Made by a program: the position numbers and the translations under genes
From: CAYOPE01 sp964405805
GTDB lineage: Bacteria; Patescibacteriota; Doudnabacteria; UBA920; O2-02-FULL-48-8
Reading direction: 5' to 3'
DNA length: 28,148 nt
NCBI GenBank assembly: GCA_964405805.1
Contig: CAYOPE010000011.1
Coordinates: 1 to 28,148 of the forward strand
Part shown: piece by piece, positions 19,236 to 25,617 of the stretch
How the letters are laid out: every line of letters begins with the position of its first letter
Numbering within the stretch: the first letter of the stretch is position 1
The notes under the pieces: model-generated
Database searches by the model: none
Told to the model about the DNA's origin: nothing
Seen by the model: only the letters and a program-made list of their open reading frames with translations

Positions 19236-19817
19236 ATGCAGAGAGCGACCAGTATTTTTTATGGTCTGTCAGGATTCGCCTTGTTGATGGCGCTTTTCGT
19301 CATGCAGCCTTCGCGAGTTTCTGAAGTCACAGCATTGCAGCATGAAATGAGTACTCAGTTTTCTGTGGCACTACAGCAGACCTTTGGGGACCAATCGTAT
19401 TTTTCTGATGTTTGGGATGTAGTAGATGGAGTCACGGCGTTTTATGATCAGTCTACAGATGCCACAGTAGCACTTCTGACCCAGCCGGAGAGTGATCAGG
19501 ATATAATTTACGTGTTTAAGACTGTTTATCTGACTTTTGCTGACGCGGTTTCTGGCCAGCATGGTGAAGTAGCCGGAGTTCAGACCATTTCTCCTGACAA
19601 TTTCATGAAAGAGCCCGCAATTTATAATATATTACCTAGCAATGAGACACCAAATGTCGCTGGAATCTCTGTTTTCAATACTGATAACCAGCCTGTGAAT
19701 ACAGAAAAGCCCTGGGTGACGATCCAGGACAATTTTACAGGGCAAAAATACTGTTTAGCGATCTATAACGGGGAAGTGAATAAGTATTTGGGGGCGTGTA
19801 AATACGATTATCACTAA
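19236..19817 (+). CDS. Membrane-anchored unknown protein C, FY repeat plus Cys-containing tail
   Basis: A 193-residue protein with an N-terminal membrane helix (about 7-23) and an outside part that repeats the pattern of protein B (VVDGVTAFYDQSTDATVALL against VYDGVEQFYNQASDQMAMVL). GEVAGVQTIS and NVAGISVFNT repeat the end motif of B. The C-terminal 35 residues form a separate small module (WVTIQDNFTGQKYCLAIYNG, then two residues before KYLGACKYDYH) whose two Cys could form a disulfide outside the cell. No family recognised. It begins 32 bases after protein B and ends three bases before a 34-residue membrane peptide. Confidence 0.7.
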   Translation: MQRATSIFYGLSGFALLMALFVMQPSRVSEVTALQHEMSTQFSVALQQTFGDQSYFSDVWDVVDGVTAFYDQSTDATVALLTQPESDQDIIYVFKTVYLTFADAVSGQHGEVAGVQTISPDNFMKEPAIYNILPSNETPNVAGISVFNTDNQPVNTEKPWVTIQDNFTGQKYCLAIYNGEVNKYLGACKYDYH

Positions 19818-19820
19818 AAA

Positions 19821-19925
19821 ATGAAAAAGAGTTTTTTGATATTTATATTTAGCTTCGCCATCTATATGTTTTTCGGCGCTATGTTTGATTCGAGCCTGAT
19901 TAGAAGTTGGCTAGAAATGAGATAG
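19821..19925 (+). CDS. 34-residue single-pass membrane peptide
   Basis: A frame starting three bases after the stop of gene C and ending two bases before the ATG of the metallopeptidase gene. The product has a basic N-terminus (MKKSF), one hydrophobic helix (LIFIFSFAIYMFFGAMF) and a short polar tail (DSSLIRSWLEMR). The fit between the flanking genes supports it as real; there is no clear Shine-Dalgarno. Function unknown. It could assist assembly of the A-B-C proteins or couple translation to the next gene. Confidence 0.5.
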   Translation: MKKSFLIFIFSFAIYMFFGAMFDSSLIRSWLEMR

Positions 19926-19927
19926 TA

Positions 19928-21058
19928 ATGATCGATAACCTGCAAGATAAGGAAAAATTTACGGGATTATGCGAACACGGAAATAACCCGTCCAGCTGTC
20001 CGATATGTAAAAATACGGGGAAAGCGACCCGAGAATTTTTTTCAACAACTGGAGATGTGGAAATCGATCCTGCGATGGATCCTCAGTTTAACTTTGAAAG
20101 ACCCCAGACTCGAGAATTGGATCCGAGATTGAAGTCTATCCTAGACAGGATAGATTTTGAAGTTTTAAGACAAATATTTTCAGAGATTGCTACTAAATCC
20201 GGTCTTGATGTTCGAAAAATTAATTTTATCAACAAGAATCAAATTACAAATAGAGATGATATAGATCATGCTATATATAATGCTATTTATAATAATTTAT
20301 CGATTCGGTCTGATTTATATGATGATTTAGAACGGAATCCTCAAGCTACTAAAAAAAGAGGAGGAGTCGAAGGAATAGTATTACAAACTTTGTGTCACGA
20401 AATGATCCATGCAACTAACAGACAGGTAATTCGTGGAATCAGAGAATACGGAGAAGGAAAATCTGATAAGGTAAAGGCTTCGGGGGGATATCAGCAAACT
20501 CGTATCACAAGAGATCGCGAAGGTGGCCATGATAAGATAAATTTTTATGAAGCATTTAATGAAGGATTAACAGAAGTTTTGACAAGCAGAATTGCCTTGA
20601 GATATCTATCAGTGAGAAGCCTGGCCACCCCAGAAGATACACAGAATGCAATCGAATTTTTAGAGACCCCACCTGATACGGATACAACATGGAACTGGTT
20701 TAAGCGAGTCGATCCTTACGATTTATATCGCGAATTAGCAGAAGTAGTAATCAAAAGACTTAGTCAAGAAACAGGGCTAGACGAGGAAATGGTATTTGAG
20801 GCTATGATCCGAAGCCAATACGAGAGTCAAAATTTGGACGAGAAAGAGTTACATGATCTGTTAAACGAAGCTTTGGGTCAAGATTTTCTTCGAAGATTGA
20901 AGAAAGCAGGAGCGAGCGGGATTGCTCAACTGGTATACGAAGTAAACAGACAGAACCTTTCGTATGAATCAAACAAAGAAGCAGCTTCTAAACCTAGATT
21001 TTCTCTGAAGGAAAGATTGCAGAGTTGGATATCTAGAGGAAGTAAAAAAGCTGCTTAG
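19928..21058 (+). CDS. HEXXH zinc metallopeptidase-like protein with an N-terminal Cys/His knuckle
   Basis: A 376-residue cytoplasmic protein (no signal, no membrane helix). The N-terminus has C15-x-H17 and C24-x-x-C27 (CEHGNNPSSCPIC), a likely zinc site. His157, Glu158 and His161 (TLCHEMIHATN) form an HEXXH active site, and Glu212/Glu216 in FNEGLTE are good third-ligand candidates, as in gluzincin- or SprT-like enzymes. The C-terminal 130 residues are helical and charged, ending in a basic tail. The longer frame from TTG 19907 overlaps the small membrane gene; ATG 19928, two bases after that gene's stop, is preferred. The substrate is unknown; the operon suggests a link with surface proteins A-C, but it lacks an export signal. 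Confidence 0.75.
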   Translation: MIDNLQDKEKFTGLCEHGNNPSSCPICKNTGKATREFFSTTGDVEIDPAMDPQFNFERPQTRELDPRLKSILDRIDFEVLRQIFSEIATKSGLDVRKINFINKNQITNRDDIDHAIYNAIYNNLSIRSDLYDDLERNPQATKKRGGVEGIVLQTLCHEMIHATNRQVIRGIREYGEGKSDKVKASGGYQQTRITRDREGGHDKINFYEAFNEGLTEVLTSRIALRYLSVRSLATPEDTQNAIEFLETPPDTDTTWNWFKRVDPYDLYRELAEVVIKRLSQETGLDEEMVFEAMIRSQYESQNLDEKELHDLLNEALGQDFLRRLKKAGASGIAQLVYEVNRQNLSYESNKEAASKPRFSLKERLQSWISRGSKKAA

Positions 21059-21071
21059 CTTTACGCTGGCC

Positions 21072-21971
21072 GTGAATTTTTTTCGACCAAAGGATTTTAA
21101 CTTTCAGGACTTTGATCTCCTAGTAGAGAAAGATGTTCTTTACGCTTGTTTTGTAAAAAAAGTCCCATATCCTATTGGCAATCCCGATTCTCATGAGCCA
21201 AACAGATATGGCATGGCCAAAAGTCATGATGGACAAACTTGGGAAGATTTGGGCGATATAATTTTGCCGGTAAAAAATACTTGGGAAGAAAGTATTTGGG
21301 CAGGTGGGATTTCCAAGCAAGATAATAAATTTGTAATTTACTATACTGGGACCTCAGTTAAGGATCGCAACGACTCCTGTAAAATAGGCAAGGCTTACTC
21401 CGATGACTTGATTCACTGGACTAAAGATGAAAACAATCCCGTATTTGTATTTGATCCACGCAACCTATACTACTCGGCAGAACTGAAACTCGCGTTTCGT
21501 GATCCATTTTTTTTCGAACACGAAGGCAGAAAGTATATTATTTTTTGTGCAAAAGACAAAAATCAGCCTCAAGGCAAACAAGGCTGTGTGGGTTTGGCAG
21601 AAGAAACTTCATTGGGCCAATTTAAATGGCTACCGCCGATTTACTCACCGGGTATATACTTTGATGGACTAGAGTGTCCCGCACTTTACCGGATCACTAA
21701 TAAATGGTTTTTGTTATTTGGTTTAGATAAAGAAAATGGCGGGCCACTGTTTAAATACGCAGTCAGTAATAATCCTTTTGGGCCATTTCAAGAACCAGGG
21801 GAAAATATTTTAGCTAAGAATGGATATTACGTATCAAGACTAGTTAACTTTAAAAACAAATTGCTTATGTATTCTTGGTTTCGTGATTTTTCAGAAGGTT
21901 TGATCCAGGAGCGATTAGCTCAGCCAAAGGAAGTAACGGTTTCTGAAAATATAATTTCATTTAAAAAGTGA
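21072..21971 (+). CDS. Five-bladed beta-propeller glycosidase-like protein (GH32/GH43 group)
   Basis: A 299-residue protein without signal peptide, with the blade pattern of the GH32/43/68/130 propeller enzymes: repeated KSHDGQTWEDLG / YSDDLIHWTKD elements, KFVIYYTGTS, the RDPFFF motif (Arg143-Asp144-Pro145, transition-state stabiliser in these families) and ECPALY (Glu201-Cys202-Pro203, resembling the acid/base EC of GH32). Asp14 in QDFDLLVEKD is a candidate nucleophile. It could act on a fructoside, arabinoside or mannoside inside the cell; the substrate is undetermined. The start is GTG 21072, 13 bases after the peptidase gene. The last 11 bases overlap the end of the convergent PPM-like gene; no terminator is seen between them. 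Confidence 0.75.
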   Translation: MNFFRPKDFNFQDFDLLVEKDVLYACFVKKVPYPIGNPDSHEPNRYGMAKSHDGQTWEDLGDIILPVKNTWEESIWAGGISKQDNKFVIYYTGTSVKDRNDSCKIGKAYSDDLIHWTKDENNPVFVFDPRNLYYSAELKLAFRDPFFFEHEGRKYIIFCAKDKNQPQGKQGCVGLAEETSLGQFKWLPPIYSPGIYFDGLECPALYRITNKWFLLFGLDKENGGPLFKYAVSNNPFGPFQEPGENILAKNGYYVSRLVNFKNKLLMYSWFRDFSEGLIQERLAQPKEVTVSENIISFKK

Positions 21972-23841
21972 TCTTGTAGAGCTTGTTGTCGTCGAGAAGA
22001 TAGAGACTTCTTGAGGCTTCGTCGACTGTTAGGTCAAGCAAGGTGCTTGCACTTGGAAAATATATTTGATTTTGGAGTTGGCCGTTTTTGTTTAAAACTA
22101 CCACTCTTTTTTTATTTGCCTCTAAAATGTAGAGATTTGAACCAACAAAAATTTTCGTTGCATTGGTGATCGGATCTGTCAGGGTTGGATAATTGAAAGT
22201 TTGTTGTATGCCGCCTATGAGTTTGATAATTTTGTCAGGATAGAGTAAGTAGGCATCCTTGTCCATGCCAAAATCGCGAATGTTGTTTAGGTCCGAGGTA
22301 GCGATAGCAGACGTTGTATATTTGTTTTTCGTAAAACTGATTTTTATCAGCTGGCTTTTATTCCGATCCAGAGTGTAGAGGTTGTTGCCGCCGACTTTAG
22401 TCTGCAAAAGATTGGCATCGCCCAGATTTACTATTGGTTCAAATTGGTTGAGCTTGGTATCTATATGATAAATCGAATTACCAGCGCTGACTGTGACACC
22501 GGAAGGCGCGTAATTTGTAATTCCAGTAATAGAAGTTTTCAGACTATTGAGTACAAAATAATCTTTAAGGCTTGAGTCATAGACGGAAAGAGAATTAGAG
22601 TCTTGGTTCGCAAACAAAAGTCCGATACTCGTACGAGTCACAAATGTCGGATGGTGCTTGAGCTCCACCAAAACTCTGGGTTCATTAATCGTGCTGACTT
22701 TATTGATCTGATCAATCAACTTCTGCAATTCATCACTAAATTCAGCAGCGCGGGTAGCATCCATTTTTTTAAGCGTTTCATAGTCTGCTTCTGCTTGATT
22801 GAGAAGTTTCAAGGCTTCATCATTGGATTTATAAATTGCGGCTGACTGAGCATCTGCCATTTCTTTGGCCACTAGACTTACTTGATCAGTAATTTTTTGT
22901 TGGGCTTTTTTACCGTGCAGTTTGATGCCATAGACTCCGAGATTGCCAATAAATAACAGAAGGAAAACGCTAAAGCTTATAAAGAAAAATTTGCCAGCTG
23001 TGCTTAAGTTTTGAAAAAATTCCCATTTGATTTTCGGCAGTTTGACTCGAGGCAAGCTTAGCTTAGGTAAAGCGGGGACTGATGGAAGCGTCCAGCGCTC
23101 TTTGAGTTCTTCGTGTATTTCCTCCGGCATCGGGGCATATACAGCTTCTGTGACTATTGGCGCAGATGCTCGTTCTTCTGTTCTTTTCGCAAACGATAGG
23201 AGAAAAGCGCTGAAGCCGTCTTCTGGGTTCATGGACTCCTTTAGAATTTTGGAAATTTTTTCTGTAGCTTGGCTAGCAGTGTTGGTTTCTAAAATAGTGC
23301 CGAATAGCTCCACAGAAACGAAGTTGAAAATGTTTGAGGTAGTGATCACAACTAAATCAGAAGGAATGATTCTGCCTTGTGTGAATTGTACGAAAGTTTT
23401 GAGCGGATGCATACCACGCTTTTCGGGTTTTAAAATTTCTAGCAGTTCTGCTTTTCGAGCCAGCCAAGCCGAAGTCTGACCATTATTGGCCAGATAAATA
23501 TTTTCTCCGGACTTTAGAGCGATGAGGCAAGAAAATTTACCAACCCAGGACTTGTGACCTTCGTGAGCGAGGTCGGCCAAGTTTTGGTTAATCTGAGAAA
23601 GCGCGGATTCAAATAGGGTTTCTGCGGCCAGCCTTTTGTTTAGGCGAAAAGATTCGAGGATGATTTCAGTAATTTTTTTCAGATCCGCGACTTCGGATTT
23701 TTTTTGCAAATCCTTTAGTTCCGCTACCACGAAAAGGTGTCCGCTGTTACTTATCGCTTCTTCGTATAAAATCAAAGAAGACTTTTTGCTCTCCGGATGG
23801 GTTAGGTAGATTTGATTTATTTCTGTTTCTAGTCGCGCCAT
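21961..23841 (-). CDS. PPM-phosphatase-like domain fused to membrane helix and beta-propeller
   Basis: A 626-residue protein. Residues 1-220 resemble a PPM/PP2C-type phosphatase fold (ENIYLANNGQTSAWLARKAE; DLVVITTSNIFNFV) but lack the metal-binding Asp-Gly motifs, so it is probably inactive. Then come a proline-rich linker (LPSVPALPKLSLPRVKLPK), one membrane helix (about 284-306), a coiled coil rich in Ala and Lys (about 310-385), and a C-terminal half of repeated short strands (NNLYTLDRNKSQLIKI; SNLYILEANKKRVVVLNKNG; RSLYLLDDNKLYKITF) typical of an NHL/YVTN-type propeller outside the cell. It would transmit or anchor between a cytoplasmic partner and a surface propeller. The -10 lies 11 bases before the ATG, so the mRNA is nearly leaderless. 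Confidence 0.75.
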   Translation of the reverse strand: MARLETEINQIYLTHPESKKSSLILYEEAISNSGHLFVVAELKDLQKKSEVADLKKITEIILESFRLNKRLAAETLFESALSQINQNLADLAHEGHKSWVGKFSCLIALKSGENIYLANNGQTSAWLARKAELLEILKPEKRGMHPLKTFVQFTQGRIIPSDLVVITTSNIFNFVSVELFGTILETNTASQATEKISKILKESMNPEDGFSAFLLSFAKRTEERASAPIVTEAVYAPMPEEIHEELKERWTLPSVPALPKLSLPRVKLPKIKWEFFQNLSTAGKFFFISFSVFLLLFIGNLGVYGIKLHGKKAQQKITDQVSLVAKEMADAQSAAIYKSNDEALKLLNQAEADYETLKKMDATRAAEFSDELQKLIDQINKVSTINEPRVLVELKHHPTFVTRTSIGLLFANQDSNSLSVYDSSLKDYFVLNSLKTSITGITNYAPSGVTVSAGNSIYHIDTKLNQFEPIVNLGDANLLQTKVGGNNLYTLDRNKSQLIKISFTKNKYTTSAIATSDLNNIRDFGMDKDAYLLYPDKIIKLIGGIQQTFNYPTLTDPITNATKIFVGSNLYILEANKKRVVVLNKNGQLQNQIYFPSASTLLDLTVDEASRSLYLLDDNKLYKITF

Positions 23842-23852
23842 AAGTGCTCGGT

Positions 23853-23885
23853 ATTATAGCAAATTTTAACCAATAATGCTATAAT
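23853..23885. promoter_or_regulatory. Back-to-back extended -10 promoters forming a palindrome
   Basis: ATTATAGCA (23853-23861) and TGCTATAAT (23877-23885) are exact reverse complements. Each is a TGC-extended -10, one per strand. Neither has a good -35. Forward start is predicted at 23892, the A of the next gene's ATG; reverse start near 23846, five bases before the PPM-like ATG. Confidence 0.72.
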
Positions 23886-23891
23886 GTGCAC

Positions 23892-24482
23892 ATGATAAGC
23901 CAACTACTTACCTCGAAACCCAAGACAAACTTGATCAATTTATTCTTGGCGCATCCGAAACGAGCGTTTTCATATACCGAGCTCCGCGTAAGTACTAGCT
24001 GCCCGAACCAACTTTTAAAATCTACACTGAAGGAACTAGATAAGATCGATTTTTTGGTAGCCACCCTCAAAAATAAAGTTAGATACTATCAGGTCAATCG
24101 ACACTTCGCTCTCTACCCAGAACTTCTAAATCTTTTACGCAAAGTCCGCAAGGTCCCGACGGACCTATTAGCTCGTCAAGCAGGGAAGATGACGGATTGC
24201 AAATTAGTCGCCCTGACTGGCGTCTTTGTAGGTAAACCAAGAATCGAAACTGATATGCTGCTTGTCGGAAAAGTCAGCACCACTAAACTAGGGACTTTAG
24301 TGAAGCTCGCGGAAAAATTTGCAGAACAAGAAATTAATTACACTATTTTTACTGCCAACGAGTTTGAATATCGGAAGGTTATGAATGATAGATTCGTAAA
24401 AAATATCACAGAAAACAGCCCGGTACTAGTAATCGATAAAACCAAACAACGAAAAAGTATTTCAAAATTAATCTACAAATAA
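23892..24482 (+). CDS. Winged-helix protein with a degenerate nucleotidyltransferase-like domain
   Basis: A 196-residue protein. Residues 1-75 look like a winged helix-turn-helix (LFLAHPKRAFSYTELRVSTS with recognition helix around PNQLLKSTLKELDKI). Residues about 105-190 resemble a small MNT-type nucleotidyltransferase fold (KLVALTGVFVGKPRIETDML followed by LVGKVS), with the usual GS-x-D-x-D catalytic motif reduced to one acidic pair (Glu-Thr-Asp), so catalysis is doubtful. Such fusions occur as putative regulators in CPR genomes (from memory). ATG 23892 is preferred to GTG 23886 because the predicted transcription start is 23892. The next gene follows with no spacing. Confidence 0.7.
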   Translation: MISQLLTSKPKTNLINLFLAHPKRAFSYTELRVSTSCPNQLLKSTLKELDKIDFLVATLKNKVRYYQVNRHFALYPELLNLLRKVRKVPTDLLARQAGKMTDCKLVALTGVFVGKPRIETDMLLVGKVSTTKLGTLVKLAEKFAEQEINYTIFTANEFEYRKVMNDRFVKNITENSPVLVIDKTKQRKSISKLIYK

Positions 24483-24719
24483 ATGGATCAAATTTACGAT
24501 TTGTATAATAGATTCTTAAGTTATTTTCCTACTAACCTTCACGGGATCGTCTCGATCGCTTTAGCGGCGCTAATTGTCTACGGAATTATAAAAGTCCTTC
24601 GTCGAGATTTTATTTATATCATTCTTTTGATTGTATTGCTGCCTGCGTCGGTCCCAATTCTAAAGAATGTCTGGGAGAGCCTGGTCAATATAATCAAGTT
24701 CTTGCTTGCCAAGAAATAA
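24483..24719 (+). CDS. Small two-helix membrane protein (78 aa)
   Basis: A 78-residue protein with two hydrophobic segments (HGIVSIALAALIVYGIIKVL and FIYIILLIVLLPASVPIL) separated by a short basic loop (RRD), followed by a C-terminal helix ending AKK. The ATG follows the previous stop directly (TAAATG), so it is coupled to the winged-helix gene and may be its membrane partner. No family recognised. The -35 of the next promoter lies in its last codons. Confidence 0.65.
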   Translation: MDQIYDLYNRFLSYFPTNLHGIVSIALAALIVYGIIKVLRRDFIYIILLIVLLPASVPILKNVWESLVNIIKFLLAKK

Positions 24720-24730
24720 ATGTGTATAAT
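24702..24730 (+). promoter_or_regulatory. Promoter of the acidic microprotein gene
   Basis: -35 TTGCTT (24702-24707), 17-base spacer, -10 TATAAT (24725-24730). Predicted start near 24737, about 18 bases before ATG 24755. The -35 hexamer is the same as that of the CAP gene promoter. Confidence 0.7.
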
Positions 24731-24754
24731 GTTTGCAATTATTAAGCAATAACT

Positions 24755-24850
24755 ATGGAAGACAATAAACCAATGGGCGATGACGATGATATGACGGATG
24801 AAAGTGAAAAGCCTGAAGGTAGTGGCGATAGTGACGAAAGCGAAGAATAA
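24755..24850 (+). CDS. 31-residue highly acidic microprotein
   Basis: The frame gives MEDNKPMGDDDDMTDESEKP and then EGSGDSDESEE: 15 Asp/Glu and two Lys in 31 residues, with no aromatic residue, so certainly disordered alone. It has its own promoter 18 bases upstream and a terminator six bases after its stop, which is strong evidence that this short unit is transcribed for itself. No Shine-Dalgarno is visible. Possible roles are a DNA-mimic or histone-like-protein antagonist, a metal or cation buffer, or an assembly chaperone for basic proteins. All are speculation; the unit could also be a non-coding RNA gene with a chance frame. Confidence 0.55.
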   Translation: MEDNKPMGDDDDMTDESEKPEGSGDSDESEE

Positions 24851-24855
24851 CAAAA

Positions 24856-24885
24856 AACTGCCCTAAAATTTGGGGCGGTTTTTTT
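24856..24885 (+). terminator. Terminator of the acidic microprotein unit
   Basis: AACTGCCCT (24856-24864) pairs with GGGGCGGTT (24872-24880, two G-U), followed by T to 24885. It closes a transcription unit of about 150 bases. Confidence 0.85.
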
Positions 24886-24925
24886 GTAACAATTTTGGTT
24901 GTGGACACAAGTTTCACAAAACCTT

Positions 24926-24972
24926 GGTTTATGGTCAAATAAACCCTAGTATAAGCCAAATTTATGGCTTAT
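24926..24972. repeat. Two AT-rich hairpins upstream of the mraZ promoter
   Basis: GGTTTAT/ATAAACC (24926-24945, 6-base loop) and ATAAGCCA/TGGCTTAT (24951-24972, 6-base loop), both perfect. They lie between the microprotein terminator and the mraZ promoter. They could be protein-binding dyads. Apart from these and the promoter, nothing else was seen in 24886-25022. Confidence 0.5.
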
Positions 24973-24992
24973 TTTATATTGTTTCACTCCCT

Positions 24993-25021
24993 TTGACGGG
25001 AGGTTTATGGTGGGTTAGAAT
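24993..25021 (+). promoter_or_regulatory. Promoter of mraZ (division cluster), TTGACG-17-TAGAAT
   Basis: -35 TTGACG (24993-24998), 17-base spacer, -10 TAGAAT (25016-25021). The predicted start near 25028 lies three bases before the first MraZ box. Confidence 0.78.
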
Positions 25022-25030
25022 TAAGTGTAA

Positions 25031-25070
25031 GTGGCGAGTTGTGGATAATTGTGGGGAAAAGTGGAGATCT
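25031..25070 (+). promoter_or_regulatory. MraZ operator: four GTGG boxes every 10 bases
   Basis: GTGGCGAGTT, GTGGATAATT, GTGGGGAAAA and GTGGAGATCT stand head to tail with GTGG at 25031, 25041, 25051 and 25061. MraZ is known to bind direct repeats of this kind with 10-base period upstream of its own gene. Here they lie just downstream of the predicted start, a position expected for repression. A further GTGG at 25010, inside the promoter spacer, is one base out of phase. Confidence 0.82.
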
Positions 25071-25102
25071 ACCAAATTAGGTATATTACGAAATAAAAAG
25101 AT

Positions 25103-25534
25103 ATGTTTATAGGGGAATACACGGTAAGCATGGATGCCAAAGGCAGAGTTGCGGTACCGGCTAAATTTAGAAGTCTTCTGAACACAGCAGCCGTGATTAC
25201 TCGAGGGCTGGATCAGAGTTTGTTTCTTTATCCACGAAAAGAGTGGGAGGCAATTGCCAGCAAACTTTCCAATTTGCCTTTGTCAAAAGCGAACTCCAGA
25301 GCTTTTTCTCGTCTGATGCTCGCTGGTGCCTGGGATGTGGAACTAGACAAACAGGGAAGAATGATGGTCCCAGAATATTTGCGGAAGTTTGCCAGTCTTT
25401 CGAAAAAAGTTGTGATTGCCGGACTCTATAACCGAATCGAGATTTGGGATGAAGCTGCGTGGCAGGCATATAAAGCTAGTACAGAGCGTGAGAGTACTAG
25501 CATTGCAGAGGGCTTGGGAGAGCTAGGCGTTTGA
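25103..25534 (+). CDS. mraZ: Transcriptional regulator MraZ
   Basis: A 143-residue MraZ with its two tandem AbrB-like (SpoVT-AbrB) halves, each with the D-x-x-x-R motif: MFIGEYTVSMDAKGRVAVPA and WDVELDKQGRMMVPEYLRKF. MraZ forms ring-shaped oligomers that bind phased GTGG repeats and control the division and cell-wall cluster. Length is normal. ATG 25103 gives the canonical MFxGEY N-terminus; no Shine-Dalgarno is seen. The four operator boxes upstream indicate autoregulation. Confidence 0.97.
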   Translation: MFIGEYTVSMDAKGRVAVPAKFRSLLNTAAVITRGLDQSLFLYPRKEWEAIASKLSNLPLSKANSRAFSRLMLAGAWDVELDKQGRMMVPEYLRKFASLSKKVVIAGLYNRIEIWDEAAWQAYKASTERESTSIAEGLGELGV

Positions 25535-25552
25535 CGTTTTTCGGCAGCGCAA

Positions 25553-25582
25553 CGCGTATCGTCTAACGGTTACCGATACGCG
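25553..25582 (+). promoter_or_regulatory. 30-base dyad between mraZ and rsmH
   Basis: CGCGTATCG (25553-25561) and CGATACGCG (25574-25582) are exact reverse complements; inside, TAAC/GTTA pair as well (25564-25571 region). No T-run follows, so it is not a standard terminator. It may be an operator or an RNA processing hairpin that sets different levels of mraZ and rsmH. Confidence 0.6.
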
Positions 25583-25617
25583 CAGCCCTGACGCTAAACG
25601 ATTAACGCAAAAAATTT

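Noticed and set aside
23886..23891. GTG 23886 as start of the winged-helix gene
   Set aside because: It lies upstream of the predicted transcription start (23892), directly after the -10 box.
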